A stretch of DNA of 64,000 bases from Caryophanales bacterium UBA743 (GTDB taxonomy: Bacteria; Bacillota_I; Bacilli_A; RFN20; CAG-826): the NCBI GenBank assembly GCA_002297365.1, contig DBKT01000005.1, positions 9,158 through 73,157 on the forward strand, read 5' to 3'. The notes beneath the pieces were generated by a model. It was not told the DNA's origin. It worked only from the letters and a program-made list of their open reading frames with translations, and made no database searches. Shown here one piece after another: positions 40,608 through 50,357 of this stretch. How positions within the stretch are numbered: position 1 is the first letter of the stretch; each line of letters starts with the position of its first letter. The position numbers were made by a program, and so were the translations under genes.

Positions 40608-43511
40608 ATGGACTCGTTGAACTTATCCTATTTGAGCAATCCCGAGGTAATTGGAAAAAAACTTTTAGAAGAACATTCCTCCCACCATTTTTTCATCGAT
40701 GGGAAGGAGCCGATTTTTTCTTTGAATGGAGAATGGGATTTTTATCGTTCGGAAGGATGGGTTGATGAGCTTTTAGATTACAAAACGCTTGCTTTCAAAA
40801 AAGTGATCGTTCCAAATTCCGCTGAAATGGAGACACCTGAGGATTTAATTTATACGAACATAGATTATCCTTGGGAGGGGAAAGAAAAGCTGAATCCCGG
40901 AGAGGTAAATCTCCTTCGCGACCCTGTTAATATTTATCGTAAAAAATTCGTTTTCCCGAAAGAATTCAAAGGAAAAGAATATCGGTTGCGTCTAGAAGGT
41001 TTTGAAACGGCGATATACGTATTCTTAAATGGGCATTTCGTAGGATATTCAACAAGATTGTATGTGGATTCGGAATTTGATTTGACACCATATTTGGAAA
41101 AAGAAAACGAACTGGTAATCTATAATTTCCGTTTTTCCTCCTCTTCATGGATTCTAGATCAAGACTTCTGGAAGCTATCTGGATTATTCCGTAGCGTTTC
41201 TATCGTGGCAATCCCTGAAATTCACCTCGAAGATATCGATATCAAAAGTGATCTTATCCGCCCCTTTAAAGATGGCGCTCTTTCTATTGAAGGAAAGGTT
41301 TCGCAAGATTGCCTTGCTCAAATTTCGCTTTGCAAAGGTGACAAAACGTATTTTAACGAAGAAATCCCTACCAAGAATTCTTCTTTTTCCCTTCATAAGG
41401 AAATAAAAAACATCCTCCCATGGTCAGCAGAGCATCCGCATTTATATTGGTTGACCATTACTTTAAAAAACGGAGAGCAAGAAGAAACTTCGTCCCAAGA
41501 AATAGGTTTTTCGCATCAAGAAATCATACATGGCTCCGCTATGTGGAACGGAAAGCCTTTATTCATCAAAGGAGTGAATCGCCACGAAATAAACGATATG
41601 CATGGTCGTTATCTCCCTTATGCGGATCTCCTTTTTGATTTGGAATTATTAAAGAAAAACAACGTCAATGCCATAAGAACGTCTCATTATCCTAACGATA
41701 AAAGATTTTACGAACTCGCAAACAGAATGGGCTTCTATGTTATGGATGAATGCTGCATTGAATCTCACTCAAGGGTTCAACAAGCAAACGGAGACAAGAG
41801 CCAATACCTTCCTGGATCTAACCCTAAATGGGAAAAGATGGCTTTAGATCGCGCATCCTCCATGTATGAAAGAGATAAAAACAACGTCTGCATTTTCTCT
41901 TGGAGCTTAGGGAATGAGTCTGGAGGCGGCGAAAACATCAAAAAGCTTTCAAACTATTTCCAAAGCAAAGACAAGAAACGTTGGATTCATTATGAGCCAG
42001 AACAAGCCGATCCCGAATTAAGCGCGTACGTAAGCATCAAATCATTCATGTATTTGCCGCCTGAAAAATTAGAAATTTACCTCAAAGAGCATCCGGATAA
42101 ACCGGTTCTAGAGTGCGAATATGAGCATGCGATGGGGAACTCTTTAGGCAATTTCGATGAATACATGCGTCTTTTTAGAAAATATCCGAATGCATTAGGC
42201 GGTTTCGTTTGGGATTATATTGACCAAGGAATCGTTGTTAATGGAAAACTCCGTTATGGAGGGGACTCAAACGATGTTCCGAACGATTTGAACTTCAACT
42301 GCAACGGCATTTTGTTTTCCGATAGAAAAGAAGCGAAACGTTCCTCCAAACTAAGAACCGTCAACGCCATGTACTCGCCATTGCAAATTCTTTTTGAAAA
42401 TGATGAAGCGTTTTTTTCCTTAGACCCAAATTATACCTATAAAGATTTCTCGCTGTTTCTGGAAGATTTGGTAAATGGGAAAAAGGTCAAAGAAACAAAA
42501 ATAATTTGGAAAGGCGAAGAAAAACTTATCATCCCTTACGAAAAAATGCCAAACGAGCATATAAGGAGAATCCGAGTTAAGAACAAATTAAATCTGTCTG
42601 AAGTCGTTTTTGACGAAAAGAGGGCGTTTTCCTATCAGTCAAAAGAAGAAGAGAAAGCGATGCAATTTGTTGATTCTTATCGCTATTTCTCATTAAAAGA
42701 CGAGGATTTCGCGCTTATTTTTTCAAAATTCGGTTTAATCAGCGGTCTTGTGGGCATAGAGATAAACGGCAAGGAAATCCTTTCTTCACAAGTGCGCCCT
42801 ACCTTTTATCGCCCTATAAGCGATAATGACCGTGGAAATCTTTTTGCGCTTCGTTCTTCTATCTATATGGGAATCTCTAAATGGAACGCCCCTTTCCAAG
42901 TTAAACAAAATGGCCAAAAGGCAATCTTTGCTTATATGGTTGGAGGCCTTGGCGCGACAGCGGAGGTTATCTACGAGTTAAAAGAGGGACGTTATCTTGA
43001 CGTTGAGATTCTTTATCATGGTGTTAAAGGCATGCCTTCATTACCTGCTTTCGGACTTGATTTCCCTCTGAAAAAAGAATATTCGTCCTTTGATTATTAT
43101 GCTTTAGGGCCGCTAGATTCTTATCCTGATCGTTTAGCAGGAGAAAACTTAGGTTTCTATTCTTCTGAGGTTTCAAAAGAGCTCCTGCCTTACTGCATAC
43201 CTCAAGAATGCGGGAACCACGAAGGAGCAAGATTTGTGGAAGTTCCAATTGATGAGACCCATGTATTAGTTTTTGAGGCGATGCATCGTCCTTTTTCTTT
43301 CAAATATCTTCCTAATGATGAATTTGAGATTGATGAGGCGATGCATATGGATGAACTTCCTCCTTCAAGAAGAAACCATCTTACGATTTACGCCGCGATG
43401 CGCGGCATCGGAGGAGATGATTCGTGGGGAGCGAAAGTTCATCCTCAATATGAGCTTGATGGTGAGAAAGAATATTCTCTGAAATTCAGAGTCTCTTTGA
43501 AAACCAAATAG
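40608..43511 (+). CDS. GH2 beta-galactosidase (LacZ type)
   Basis: A 967-residue family 2 glycosidase splitting beta-galactosides such as lactose. Order: sugar-binding jelly roll (about 30-210), immunoglobulin-like domain (to about 310), TIM barrel with acid/base E437 in SLGNESGGG and nucleophile E504 in LECEYEHAMGNS, then the C-terminal beta-gal small-chain domain (EINGKEI...YRPISDNDRGN, and ALGPLDSYPDR). No signal peptide, so cytosolic. GAGGTG precedes the ATG. The only upstream promoter I see belongs to the RNA at 40402, so expression may depend on read-through. Ends four bases before the convergent ABC gene. Slightly shorter than E. coli LacZ (1024). Confidence 0.94.
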   Translation: MDSLNLSYLSNPEVIGKKLLEEHSSHHFFIDGKEPIFSLNGEWDFYRSEGWVDELLDYKTLAFKKVIVPNSAEMETPEDLIYTNIDYPWEGKEKLNPGEVNLLRDPVNIYRKKFVFPKEFKGKEYRLRLEGFETAIYVFLNGHFVGYSTRLYVDSEFDLTPYLEKENELVIYNFRFSSSSWILDQDFWKLSGLFRSVSIVAIPEIHLEDIDIKSDLIRPFKDGALSIEGKVSQDCLAQISLCKGDKTYFNEEIPTKNSSFSLHKEIKNILPWSAEHPHLYWLTITLKNGEQEETSSQEIGFSHQEIIHGSAMWNGKPLFIKGVNRHEINDMHGRYLPYADLLFDLELLKKNNVNAIRTSHYPNDKRFYELANRMGFYVMDECCIESHSRVQQANGDKSQYLPGSNPKWEKMALDRASSMYERDKNNVCIFSWSLGNESGGGENIKKLSNYFQSKDKKRWIHYEPEQADPELSAYVSIKSFMYLPPEKLEIYLKEHPDKPVLECEYEHAMGNSLGNFDEYMRLFRKYPNALGGFVWDYIDQGIVVNGKLRYGGDSNDVPNDLNFNCNGILFSDRKEAKRSSKLRTVNAMYSPLQILFENDEAFFSLDPNYTYKDFSLFLEDLVNGKKVKETKIIWKGEEKLIIPYEKMPNEHIRRIRVKNKLNLSEVVFDEKRAFSYQSKEEEKAMQFVDSYRYFSLKDEDFALIFSKFGLISGLVGIEINGKEILSSQVRPTFYRPISDNDRGNLFALRSSIYMGISKWNAPFQVKQNGQKAIFAYMVGGLGATAEVIYELKEGRYLDVEILYHGVKGMPSLPAFGLDFPLKKEYSSFDYYALGPLDSYPDRLAGENLGFYSSEVSKELLPYCIPQECGNHEGARFVEVPIDETHVLVFEAMHRPFSFKYLPNDEFEIDEAMHMDELPPSRRNHLTIYAAMRGIGGDDSWGAKVHPQYELDGEKEYSLKFRVSLKTK

Positions 43512-43515
43512 TTTC

Positions 43516-46299
43516 CTATTCGCTACGCAAGGCATCAACCGGATCTTGTCTGGCGGCAGCCTTGGCAGGGATGATACCCGCAGCCATCGTTAAGAGGATG
43601 CTGATCAAAAGAATAACCAAAGCGGAATACCAATTTAAATTGGCAATCATTCCCAAAGAATACTTTACCCCTATCGTTAAATTCAAAATGATTTCAACGA
43701 TATAGGTTACAACCAGGCCGAAGATGCCTGAAAAAGCGCCAATAATAAGCGTTTCGGCATTAAACAGATGCGAAACGTCTTTCTTTCTCCCGCCCAAAGA
43801 ACGAATCACGCCTATTTCTTTGATTCTTTCCATGACAGAAACATAGGTAATGATGCCTATCATCACGGTCGAGACAACAAGAGATAGGGAAGTGAAGCAG
43901 ATCAAAGCGATAGTGACAATATTCACCACTCCGTTGATCATTGCGATAATGAGAGAAATATCGTCGGTGTATTTGATTTCCGCTCGATCAGCTTTTGCCA
44001 ATGTTTTGCCCGTAGACAAAGTGATGTTTCCATCCTCAACCCATTGATCGAGGTAATCCGTTACTTTGTATTTATCTTTGAAATTATTCGGATAGATTTT
44101 AATAACGCCAGGGATGTCGTTTCCACCAGCTTCCCGAACGGAAAGAATGGCGCTCTTAGATAGTTTCGTTTCGCCCGAAGATGTTCCACCCATCATGCCC
44201 CCCAATAGGCTTGCAAGGGAGCTGCTTGATCCAATCAAACCGGTTCCTTGGTAAGTTTCAACATCTTGGGAATGAAGGCCATCTGGAAAATTCACATCAT
44301 ACATAAAGCCAATCCCGGAAAAGAATTCAGCACCGTTATAGTTAACGACTGCGGATGGAAAGCCTGAAGCATTCTCATTCTTCGAAACATAATCTTTCAC
44401 GAACGAAGCAACAGAGGAATTTAAATTGTCTTTGACATATTTATCCGCAAAAGCTTGGGTGAAATACAACCCTGAACTCATTGAGCCATATTGCATATCT
44501 TCTTTTGGAGCTAAAATTCCCACCACTTTCATCTTTGTCCCATTCGCTAAATCGCCTTTATCGACAAAAGAATAATTGTAAGCCTGAAGGGCGAGGGGGT
44601 TGTTTGCCATATTTGGATCATTATAGGAGCTGTTTTTCTGATAAATTGAGTCATTTGGGTAATAGTAATATTCTTGATTCAAAAGATCATCTATCGTAAA
44701 AGATTGCTGTTTCTCCCATAGTTCCTTGTCCATTTTGTCTTCTTGTTTAGAGAAATGATAGATGGCATTGGCAAATTCATCTTGTCCATAATACCCAAGC
44801 AAAGTTAAAACGAATTCCGTCAGCTGATTCTGATGATTCAAAACAATCATCAACTCATTTTCTCCCGTGGCGTATTTTCCTTTGACAACATCGTATTGGG
44901 AAAGCACGTAATCTTCATTCGGCAACGCCTCATTTACGGCATTCGTGTAACTATCCACCATAGAGGAATAGGAAGCGTATTCCCCTCCGTTAATGTTTTC
45001 AAGAATAGTGGCGCAAACAGCGGTAATGCCCGTAATGGAATAACGTTGGTTAGCTAATTCATCATCGTCGTAGCCATCCAAACGAATATCGGAATGGACG
45101 TATAGGTTGTTTTTCAAATCAAAGCCATATTCCATCCCTAATGCAGCATAATAATCCGTTGGCATGTCTTTGACGAATTGGACGTAATCCTCATTGATGT
45201 CGTTTTTCAATGTCGCGTTATTCATCGTTGAGGAAGCTTTAATTAGGCTTTCGGTGATAAATTGGACATCAATTTTCCCGTCTTTCCAGGAATGACGCAC
45301 GATTTCTCCTTGTTGCCCACTCGTAGTGGAAGAAAGCAAAGAGGAAAGATCCAATGCGTTCTCGGACACCTCTATTGGATAGCCAGAAAGCATGTCATCT
45401 TGCATGTTTGTGATATAGCCACTAACGCCTTGAGAAACGGCTAGAACGGCAGAAACGCCAACAATGCCAATAGATGAGGCCACAACGATCAAGGAGGTTC
45501 TTTTCGCTTTCGAAAGAAGATTCTTTGCGGAAAGCTTAAACGCTGTCCACCAAGACATCTTCGCTTTCTCTTTTTCTTCTTCGTTAACTGCCTCTCCTCT
45601 TTCTTTTTCCTCTTCTTCTAAAGAATACGGGTTTGTGTCACCCACCACTTTCCCATCTAAAAGATTGATGATTCTCGTAGAATATTTTTCAGCAAGAGTC
45701 GGATTATGAGTAACCATGATAACCAATTTATCTTTGGAAATTTCCTTGATTAAATCCATGATTTGAACGGAGGTTTTAGAATCAAGAGCCCCCGTAGGCT
45801 CATCGGCTAGCAAGATATCGGGTTTATTCACCAAAGCTCTAGCAATGGCGACTCTTTGGCATTGGCCGCCAGAAAGTTCGCTCGGCTTTTTGCTGTACAT
45901 GTCTTTCAAGCCCACTTTATCCAAAGCCTCTTTAGCAAGTTTGACTCTTTCTTCTTTGGAGACTCCGCTAATGGTTAAAGCGAGCTCCACGTTCTCTAAT
46001 ATGTTTTCATGAGGAATCAAGTTGTAGGATTGAAAAACAAAGCCGATTTTGTGATTACGGTAGACATCCCAATCATGGTCTTTGAACTTTTTCGTCGAAC
46101 GACCGTCGATGAGCAAATCTCCATTTGTATAGTGATCTAATCCCCCGATGATGTTTAAGGTTGTCGTTTTTCCACATCCGGAGGGGCCGAGGATTGAAAC
46201 AAATTCATTTTTGCGGAAAGCCAAAGAAATTCCTTTGAGCGCTTCCACTTTCATCTCTTTTGTCTGATAGATTTTCGTAATGTTATCTAATTTGAGCAT
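43516..46299 (-). CDS. MacB-like ABC transporter, ATPase fused to FtsX permease
   Basis: A 927-residue fusion. Residues 1-230 are an ABC ATPase of the LolD/MacB class (GPSGCGKTT Walker A, LSGGQCQRVAIARAL signature, ILLADEPTGALD Walker B). A Glu/Lys linker leads to TM1 (about 265-290), a large extracellular domain of roughly 450 residues rich in Tyr, Asn and Ser, and three C-terminal helices of the FtsX type (about 795-915) with SVMERIKEIGVIRSLGGRKKDV. Such mechanotransmission transporters resist or sense peptides, or move lipoproteins, without passing substrate through the bilayer. Fused in one chain and lacking a MacA partner nearby. No adjacent two-component genes. Confidence 0.93.
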   Translation of the reverse strand: MLKLDNITKIYQTKEMKVEALKGISLAFRKNEFVSILGPSGCGKTTTLNIIGGLDHYTNGDLLIDGRSTKKFKDHDWDVYRNHKIGFVFQSYNLIPHENILENVELALTISGVSKEERVKLAKEALDKVGLKDMYSKKPSELSGGQCQRVAIARALVNKPDILLADEPTGALDSKTSVQIMDLIKEISKDKLVIMVTHNPTLAEKYSTRIINLLDGKVVGDTNPYSLEEEEKERGEAVNEEEKEKAKMSWWTAFKLSAKNLLSKAKRTSLIVVASSIGIVGVSAVLAVSQGVSGYITNMQDDMLSGYPIEVSENALDLSSLLSSTTSGQQGEIVRHSWKDGKIDVQFITESLIKASSTMNNATLKNDINEDYVQFVKDMPTDYYAALGMEYGFDLKNNLYVHSDIRLDGYDDDELANQRYSITGITAVCATILENINGGEYASYSSMVDSYTNAVNEALPNEDYVLSQYDVVKGKYATGENELMIVLNHQNQLTEFVLTLLGYYGQDEFANAIYHFSKQEDKMDKELWEKQQSFTIDDLLNQEYYYYPNDSIYQKNSSYNDPNMANNPLALQAYNYSFVDKGDLANGTKMKVVGILAPKEDMQYGSMSSGLYFTQAFADKYVKDNLNSSVASFVKDYVSKNENASGFPSAVVNYNGAEFFSGIGFMYDVNFPDGLHSQDVETYQGTGLIGSSSSLASLLGGMMGGTSSGETKLSKSAILSVREAGGNDIPGVIKIYPNNFKDKYKVTDYLDQWVEDGNITLSTGKTLAKADRAEIKYTDDISLIIAMINGVVNIVTIALICFTSLSLVVSTVMIGIITYVSVMERIKEIGVIRSLGGRKKDVSHLFNAETLIIGAFSGIFGLVVTYIVEIILNLTIGVKYSLGMIANLNWYSALVILLISILLTMAAGIIPAKAAARQDPVDALRSE

Positions 46300-46399
46300 A
46301 TTTCTCTCCCCCCTTTTTCTAAAGAAAAGCGATGCGAATTACATTTAAGCGTAATATTTTTCAAAAGGCAATAAATTCGTCAAATACAATCCGTAGAAT

Positions 46400-46428
46400 A
46401 AAAAATGGCAAAGTTTTTTCTTTGCCAT
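46400..46428 (-). terminator. Intrinsic terminator
   Basis: ATGGCAAAG, loop of six A, CTTTGCCAT, followed by T5 on the minus strand. It ends the FAD oxidoreductase gene. Confidence 0.85.
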
Positions 46429-46447
46429 CCTCTATTTTTGAAAGACG

Positions 46448-47908
46448 TTAATCCTTAAAGAATCTTTCCACTAAATCGTGAGAATATTCAACCGTTTCAT
46501 CCATATCTCCGAAAGACATGATTTCACCAGCATAGTAAGTGTTGTTTTTCCCTTGCATAGCTTCGACTTTGTCATACCAGCCTGCAGCATAATCCTCAGA
46601 ATAAACATGTGGGAAGTAATAGGTTTGGAATTCATCGATAACGCCACCGTTTGGCAAGCTCTTATCCGCAGGAACCCCAACCGTTTCCATATCCTTAAGG
46701 ACTTGTTCTTGGGTAGCCTTATACGGAAGCTCTTTACCGCCATTACGAGTCTTGTGGTGACGTAAAACATAGGTCGTGATTGGCTGATCTGGCTCATTCT
46801 TCCAACGATGGTAATAAATCATTAGATGGCCCATTCTTTCTGGCGCCATATTATCAACGATGTAATGAGAAATATCAGGGTATTTCCCCTTTTCAATCAA
46901 AAGGGCCATCGTATCATAACGTTCGTAATCGATTTTAGAGAAAAGGGCTCTTTCTTCATCGTTCACATCCAGCCATGTATCCAAGGATTTTGCGATTGGG
47001 TTATCTAATGGATTCTTCTCGGTGGCAACTTGAAGAGGGGCGGTGATGATTATCTTATCAAAGACTTCATCCTTGCCATTCACCGTGATGGTGACTTTAT
47101 CTCCGCGAACGACTTTGGTGATATCGGAATTCAATGTAGCCTGATGCATCAATTTCGCGTTCAAAGCTTCGTAAATGGATTGGGTTCCATCTTTCCAGGT
47201 ATAAAGATGAAGGGCAACGAAATCCATCATGGTTCTGAAATCAAGATATTTCAAGACATAAGCGGCAGGAATTTCATCAAAATAGCCATATCCAAAGGAA
47301 GTGTAAGGCTGAATCCACACTTCTTGAACAAGAGGGCATCCGACCTTTTCGCAGAAATCCTTAAACGGCATCGAAAGATCCTTTAATTTTGGATTCACAC
47401 CTTTGACTGGTTCACGTTCAGGAGAAACGGCAAAACCCTCATATCTTCCTTGGGCAACACCAATGTGACCCGTTACATCGTAGCCTTTATATTCCGTTTC
47501 CAAAATCTTGCCGAATTTCTTTAATTGCTTAGCTAATTTCTTTAAATGAATCGCAGAGATTGGATGATGGAAAAAGTAATTAAGCGGATGTTTCATCGCA
47601 TCAGAAGTGTCCCAACGATGGTCGATTCTCCCATCTGGATATTTATAGCCACGGACAAGTGCTGGTCCATCTGGTTTTATGCCAGTGAATTCTTCGATGT
47701 CCTTAATGGCGAAATAAGTTGGTGCGCCCATAATCGCGCCCATCTCATAACGTTTTCCGTTGTGATATGGGGAATGGCATTTGCCGCCTACATGGTCCGT
47801 TTTTTCGTAGATAACGTAGTTTGTGTATCCCTTTTTCTCAAGATACATGGCTGCGCCTAAACCGGCTGGGCCTCCGCCAATAATCGCAATGCGAATATTT
47901 TTGTCCAT
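46448..47908 (-). CDS. FAD-dependent oxidoreductase (amine oxidase/desaturase-like)
   Basis: About 486 residues from ATG 47908, which has AAAAGGAG upstream (47929 is an in-frame alternative). The N-terminus IRIAIIGGGPAGLGAAMYL is an FAD Rossmann motif followed by YEKTDHVGGKCHS, the second FAD contact typical of the amine oxidase/phytoene desaturase/protoporphyrinogen oxidase group. The C-terminal YYAGEIMSFGDMDETVEYSHDLVERF closes the FAD site. Substrate unknown. No membrane segment. Divergent from the ligase-ACP-thioesterase genes, so a link with acyl chemistry is possible but unproven. Confidence 0.8.
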   Translation of the reverse strand: MDKNIRIAIIGGGPAGLGAAMYLEKKGYTNYVIYEKTDHVGGKCHSPYHNGKRYEMGAIMGAPTYFAIKDIEEFTGIKPDGPALVRGYKYPDGRIDHRWDTSDAMKHPLNYFFHHPISAIHLKKLAKQLKKFGKILETEYKGYDVTGHIGVAQGRYEGFAVSPEREPVKGVNPKLKDLSMPFKDFCEKVGCPLVQEVWIQPYTSFGYGYFDEIPAAYVLKYLDFRTMMDFVALHLYTWKDGTQSIYEALNAKLMHQATLNSDITKVVRGDKVTITVNGKDEVFDKIIITAPLQVATEKNPLDNPIAKSLDTWLDVNDEERALFSKIDYERYDTMALLIEKGKYPDISHYIVDNMAPERMGHLMIYYHRWKNEPDQPITTYVLRHHKTRNGGKELPYKATQEQVLKDMETVGVPADKSLPNGGVIDEFQTYYFPHVYSEDYAAGWYDKVEAMQGKNNTYYAGEIMSFGDMDETVEYSHDLVERFFKD

Positions 47909-48034
47909 AGCATTTATTCTCCTTTTCAATGGATTTTCTTTATTTTAGAACCGAAATCGGTAAAATTCTAGGTATATAGACAATTTACAGCGATTTAGCG
48001 AATCTTTTTTAAAGTAAAACATCCATCAGTGGCA

Positions 48035-48046
48035 TATAATAAATCC
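48035..48046 (+). promoter_or_regulatory. TATAAT six bases before ATG (leaderless start)
   Basis: TATAAT at 48035-48040 is followed by AAATCC and then the ATG at 48047. There is no ribosome site, so transcription should begin at or next to the A of the start codon. Confidence 0.55.
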
Positions 48047-49381
48047 ATGATTGGCCAAAATAAGCGTTACAAAACCTTCCTTGAAATGCTTAAGAATCAA
48101 GATGGGAAGAGCCCTGCTCTTGTTTTTGAAGACGCCGGTGAGATTAAAAGCCTTACTTATGGCGAATTCATCGAAGAAATTCTTCATACTCCCATTTGCA
48201 AAAGCGCCCATTCCGTCGGAATCGTTTGTGAAAATAACCTGAAAACGATTCTCAATATATTTGCCTATGCGAACGCAAAAAAGCAAATCGTCCTGCTAAA
48301 TTCAATGGATCATACCGATTTGTTAAGGACGCAAATTCAAGCCGCTGATATAGATTTTCTAGTCGGAAGAAAGGACATCATTTCCGAGCTATCCCCTTCT
48401 TTAGTTAAAAGCTCCAACGTGAAAGGGAAGGGGAACATTCTCTTCTTTACCTCGGGAACGACCATGAATAACAAAGCCGTTGTTTTAACGGAGGGATCAT
48501 TATGCGCTTCCGCCTATAACGGCGGAGCTTGCCTTCCATTGAAAAAAGACGACACTCTCCTTTCCATTTTGCCTTTGAGCCATGTTTTCGGTTTTGTCTG
48601 TTCTTTGTTATGGGGTTTCTCTTTTGGCGCCAAAGTCGCCTTAGGAAGAGGATTAAGGCATTTATTAACCGATGGCGCCTATTTCCAAGCAACGATTATC
48701 CCCCTTGTTCCTCAAATGGCTGCTTTTATGGCAGTTAACAAAACGTTTAACAAGGAGCTCCGCATGATATTAATCGGTGCTGGCCCATGCCCTAAAAGCA
48801 TTTTGGATTTAATTAAAGCCAACCATATTCGCGTCAGCTTCGGCTACGGTTTGACAGAGACAAGCTCCGGCGTCGCCTTATCCATAGGGGAAGAACCTGA
48901 GGCAATGACAATTTGCCCAGACGATAGAATTCAAATTGCTTCAGATGGCGAGATTTTGATCTCATCTTCAACCTGTATGATGAAGGGCTACTACAAAAAA
49001 CCCGAAGAAACCCGCAAAACGATTATAGATGGGTACCTTCACACCGGGGATTTAGGAAGGATAGACGAAAAGGGCTTGCTACATATCACAGGTAGGAAAA
49101 AAGACGTTCTTCTGCTCTCTGATGGCACAAAAATTTTCTGCCCACAATACGAAAGCGAGCTTCTTCCGCTTCTTCCCAAAAGCGATTTCGCCATCGCTCT
49201 TATCGAAAACCAAGTTCAGTTGTTTATTAAAACCGAGATGAAACAGGAAGAAGTCGATGGGAAGATCCAAAATTTCAACTTGAGCAAGCCAAGAAGCCAA
49301 AGGATAAGTAAAATTAATTTCGTTGAAGATGAGCTTCCAAGAACCCAGACGGGGAAAATCAAGCGTTGGGCTTTGAAATAG
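48047..49381 (+). CDS. AMP-binding acyl ligase, compact form
   Basis: An ANL-superfamily adenylating enzyme of about 444 residues, compact compared with the usual 500-600. Visible core motifs: LFFTSGTTMNNKAVVLT (A3 phosphate loop), SFGYGLTETSSG (A5), GYLHTGDLGRID (A7), ITGRKKDVLLLSDG (A8) and PRTQTGKIKRWALK (A10 with the catalytic Lys). It would activate a carboxylic acid as the acyl-AMP. A GTG start at 48029 is possible; ATG 48047 fits the promoter. The ACP gene 14 bases downstream suggests transfer to a carrier protein rather than to CoA, as in acyl-ACP synthetases. Substrate not readable. Confidence 0.87.
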   Translation: MIGQNKRYKTFLEMLKNQDGKSPALVFEDAGEIKSLTYGEFIEEILHTPICKSAHSVGIVCENNLKTILNIFAYANAKKQIVLLNSMDHTDLLRTQIQAADIDFLVGRKDIISELSPSLVKSSNVKGKGNILFFTSGTTMNNKAVVLTEGSLCASAYNGGACLPLKKDDTLLSILPLSHVFGFVCSLLWGFSFGAKVALGRGLRHLLTDGAYFQATIIPLVPQMAAFMAVNKTFNKELRMILIGAGPCPKSILDLIKANHIRVSFGYGLTETSSGVALSIGEEPEAMTICPDDRIQIASDGEILISSSTCMMKGYYKKPEETRKTIIDGYLHTGDLGRIDEKGLLHITGRKKDVLLLSDGTKIFCPQYESELLPLLPKSDFAIALIENQVQLFIKTEMKQEEVDGKIQNFNLSKPRSQRISKINFVEDELPRTQTGKIKRWALK

Positions 49382-49395
49382 GATGAGGTGGAAAA

Positions 49396-49650
49396 ATGAA
49401 TCGTGAGGAAATTAAGCAAAACATCGTTGCCATATTGAAAGAAAACTTGGATGAGTTCCAAAATACGGATATTCAAGAAAGCACGGTTATTAACACGGAT
49501 GCCGCGCTGGATTCTATGCGTTTTATCTACGTGATGACAAAAATAGAAAGCACATTCGGAATCAGCGTTCCAGAAAAGAAATGGGCCAAACTCCAAACCT
49601 TAGGGGACGCTATCGACGCCGTCGAAGAAGAACTAGCAAAAAAGAAATGA
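49396..49650 (+). CDS. Acyl carrier protein, dedicated
   Basis: An 84-residue carrier protein with four helices. The phosphopantetheine site is Ser 40 in AALDSMRFI, where the usual DSL is DSM. The rest (ESTFGISVPEKKWAKLQTLGDAIDAVEEEL) matches the ACP/DltC/peptidyl carrier fold. Placement between ligase and thioesterase suggests it carries the ligase product. It has its own GAGG-type ribosome site and overlaps the thioesterase start. Confidence 0.92.
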   Translation: MNREEIKQNIVAILKENLDEFQNTDIQESTVINTDAALDSMRFIYVMTKIESTFGISVPEKKWAKLQTLGDAIDAVEEELAKKK

Positions 49651-50357
49651 GTTTTATGAACGATTTTTCAAAAACATTCAAGATCACTGCTGATCAAGTC
49701 ACGCCTTTTCAACATCTTAGGCCCTCTTCTCTTTTACGTTTCCTCCAGGAGATTTCCATTGAACATACGGAAGAATTGGGCATGCCAAGGCAATACACCT
49801 TAGATAAAGGGCTTCTTTGGGTCGTGGCCAAGCAACACATCGAAATCAAAAGGATGCCAAAATACGATGAAACCATTACCGTTTCAACATGGCCCAGCAA
49901 AACGATGCACGTTCTTTTCCCGCGTTCTTATGAAATCAAAGACAAAGACGGCAACGTCATCATCAAAGGCGCTTCCATTTGGGCCCTTATCGATATCAAA
50001 AGCAGAAAAATGGTGAATCCAAATGAGCACGGAATCGTCGTGGAAGACCTTTCCAATGGGCGTCCATTTAACATTCCTTTAAGCAATAAGATTCCCTTCG
50101 ATTTGAAAGAAAACGGCGTAATCCTCGCCCAGTTTTCATTTTGCGATCTCAATGGGCACATCAACAACACATCCTATTTGGATATCGCTGAAAATTTGAT
50201 TCCAATCGAATTCCTAAAAGAGCACGAACTAAAACTAATCGATATCAAATACGTCCATGAAATCAAATTGGGCGAATCCCTTCCCATTCAATATGGCTTC
50301 GAAAACAATTCCTATTATTTCGTAAATCACGCTTTCCAACTTCAACTCGGATATTGA
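49647..50357 (+). CDS. Acyl-ACP thioesterase (FatA-type double hotdog)
   Basis: About 236 residues from ATG 49647, overlapping the ACP stop by ATGA. N-terminal hotdog has FQHLRPSSLLRFLQEISIEHTEELGM and GLLWVVAKQHIEIKR; the second half starts with FSFCDLNGHINNTSYLDIAE, where Asp/Asn/His match the catalytic DxNxHVNN motif of plant and bacterial acyl-ACP thioesterases. It would release a free fatty acid from ACP. The C-terminus is short relative to plant FatA (normal for bacteria). Third gene of the acyl cassette. Confidence 0.9.
   Translation: MSFMNDFSKTFKITADQVTPFQHLRPSSLLRFLQEISIEHTEELGMPRQYTLDKGLLWVVAKQHIEIKRMPKYDETITVSTWPSKTMHVLFPRSYEIKDKDGNVIIKGASIWALIDIKSRKMVNPNEHGIVVEDLSNGRPFNIPLSNKIPFDLKENGVILAQFSFCDLNGHINNTSYLDIAENLIPIEFLKEHELKLIDIKYVHEIKLGESLPIQYGFENNSYYFVNHAFQLQLGY

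Noticed and set aside
43512..43515. Lost terminator or gene fusion between GH2 and the ABC gene
   Set aside because: Both genes end naturally; convergent genes with a few bases between them also occur at degV/cvpA and ppa/hydrolase.
47909..47929. Upstream ATG at 47929 as start of the FAD oxidoreductase
   Set aside because: It would place the ribosome site AAGGAG inside the coding sequence; ATG 47908 lies at a suitable distance after it.
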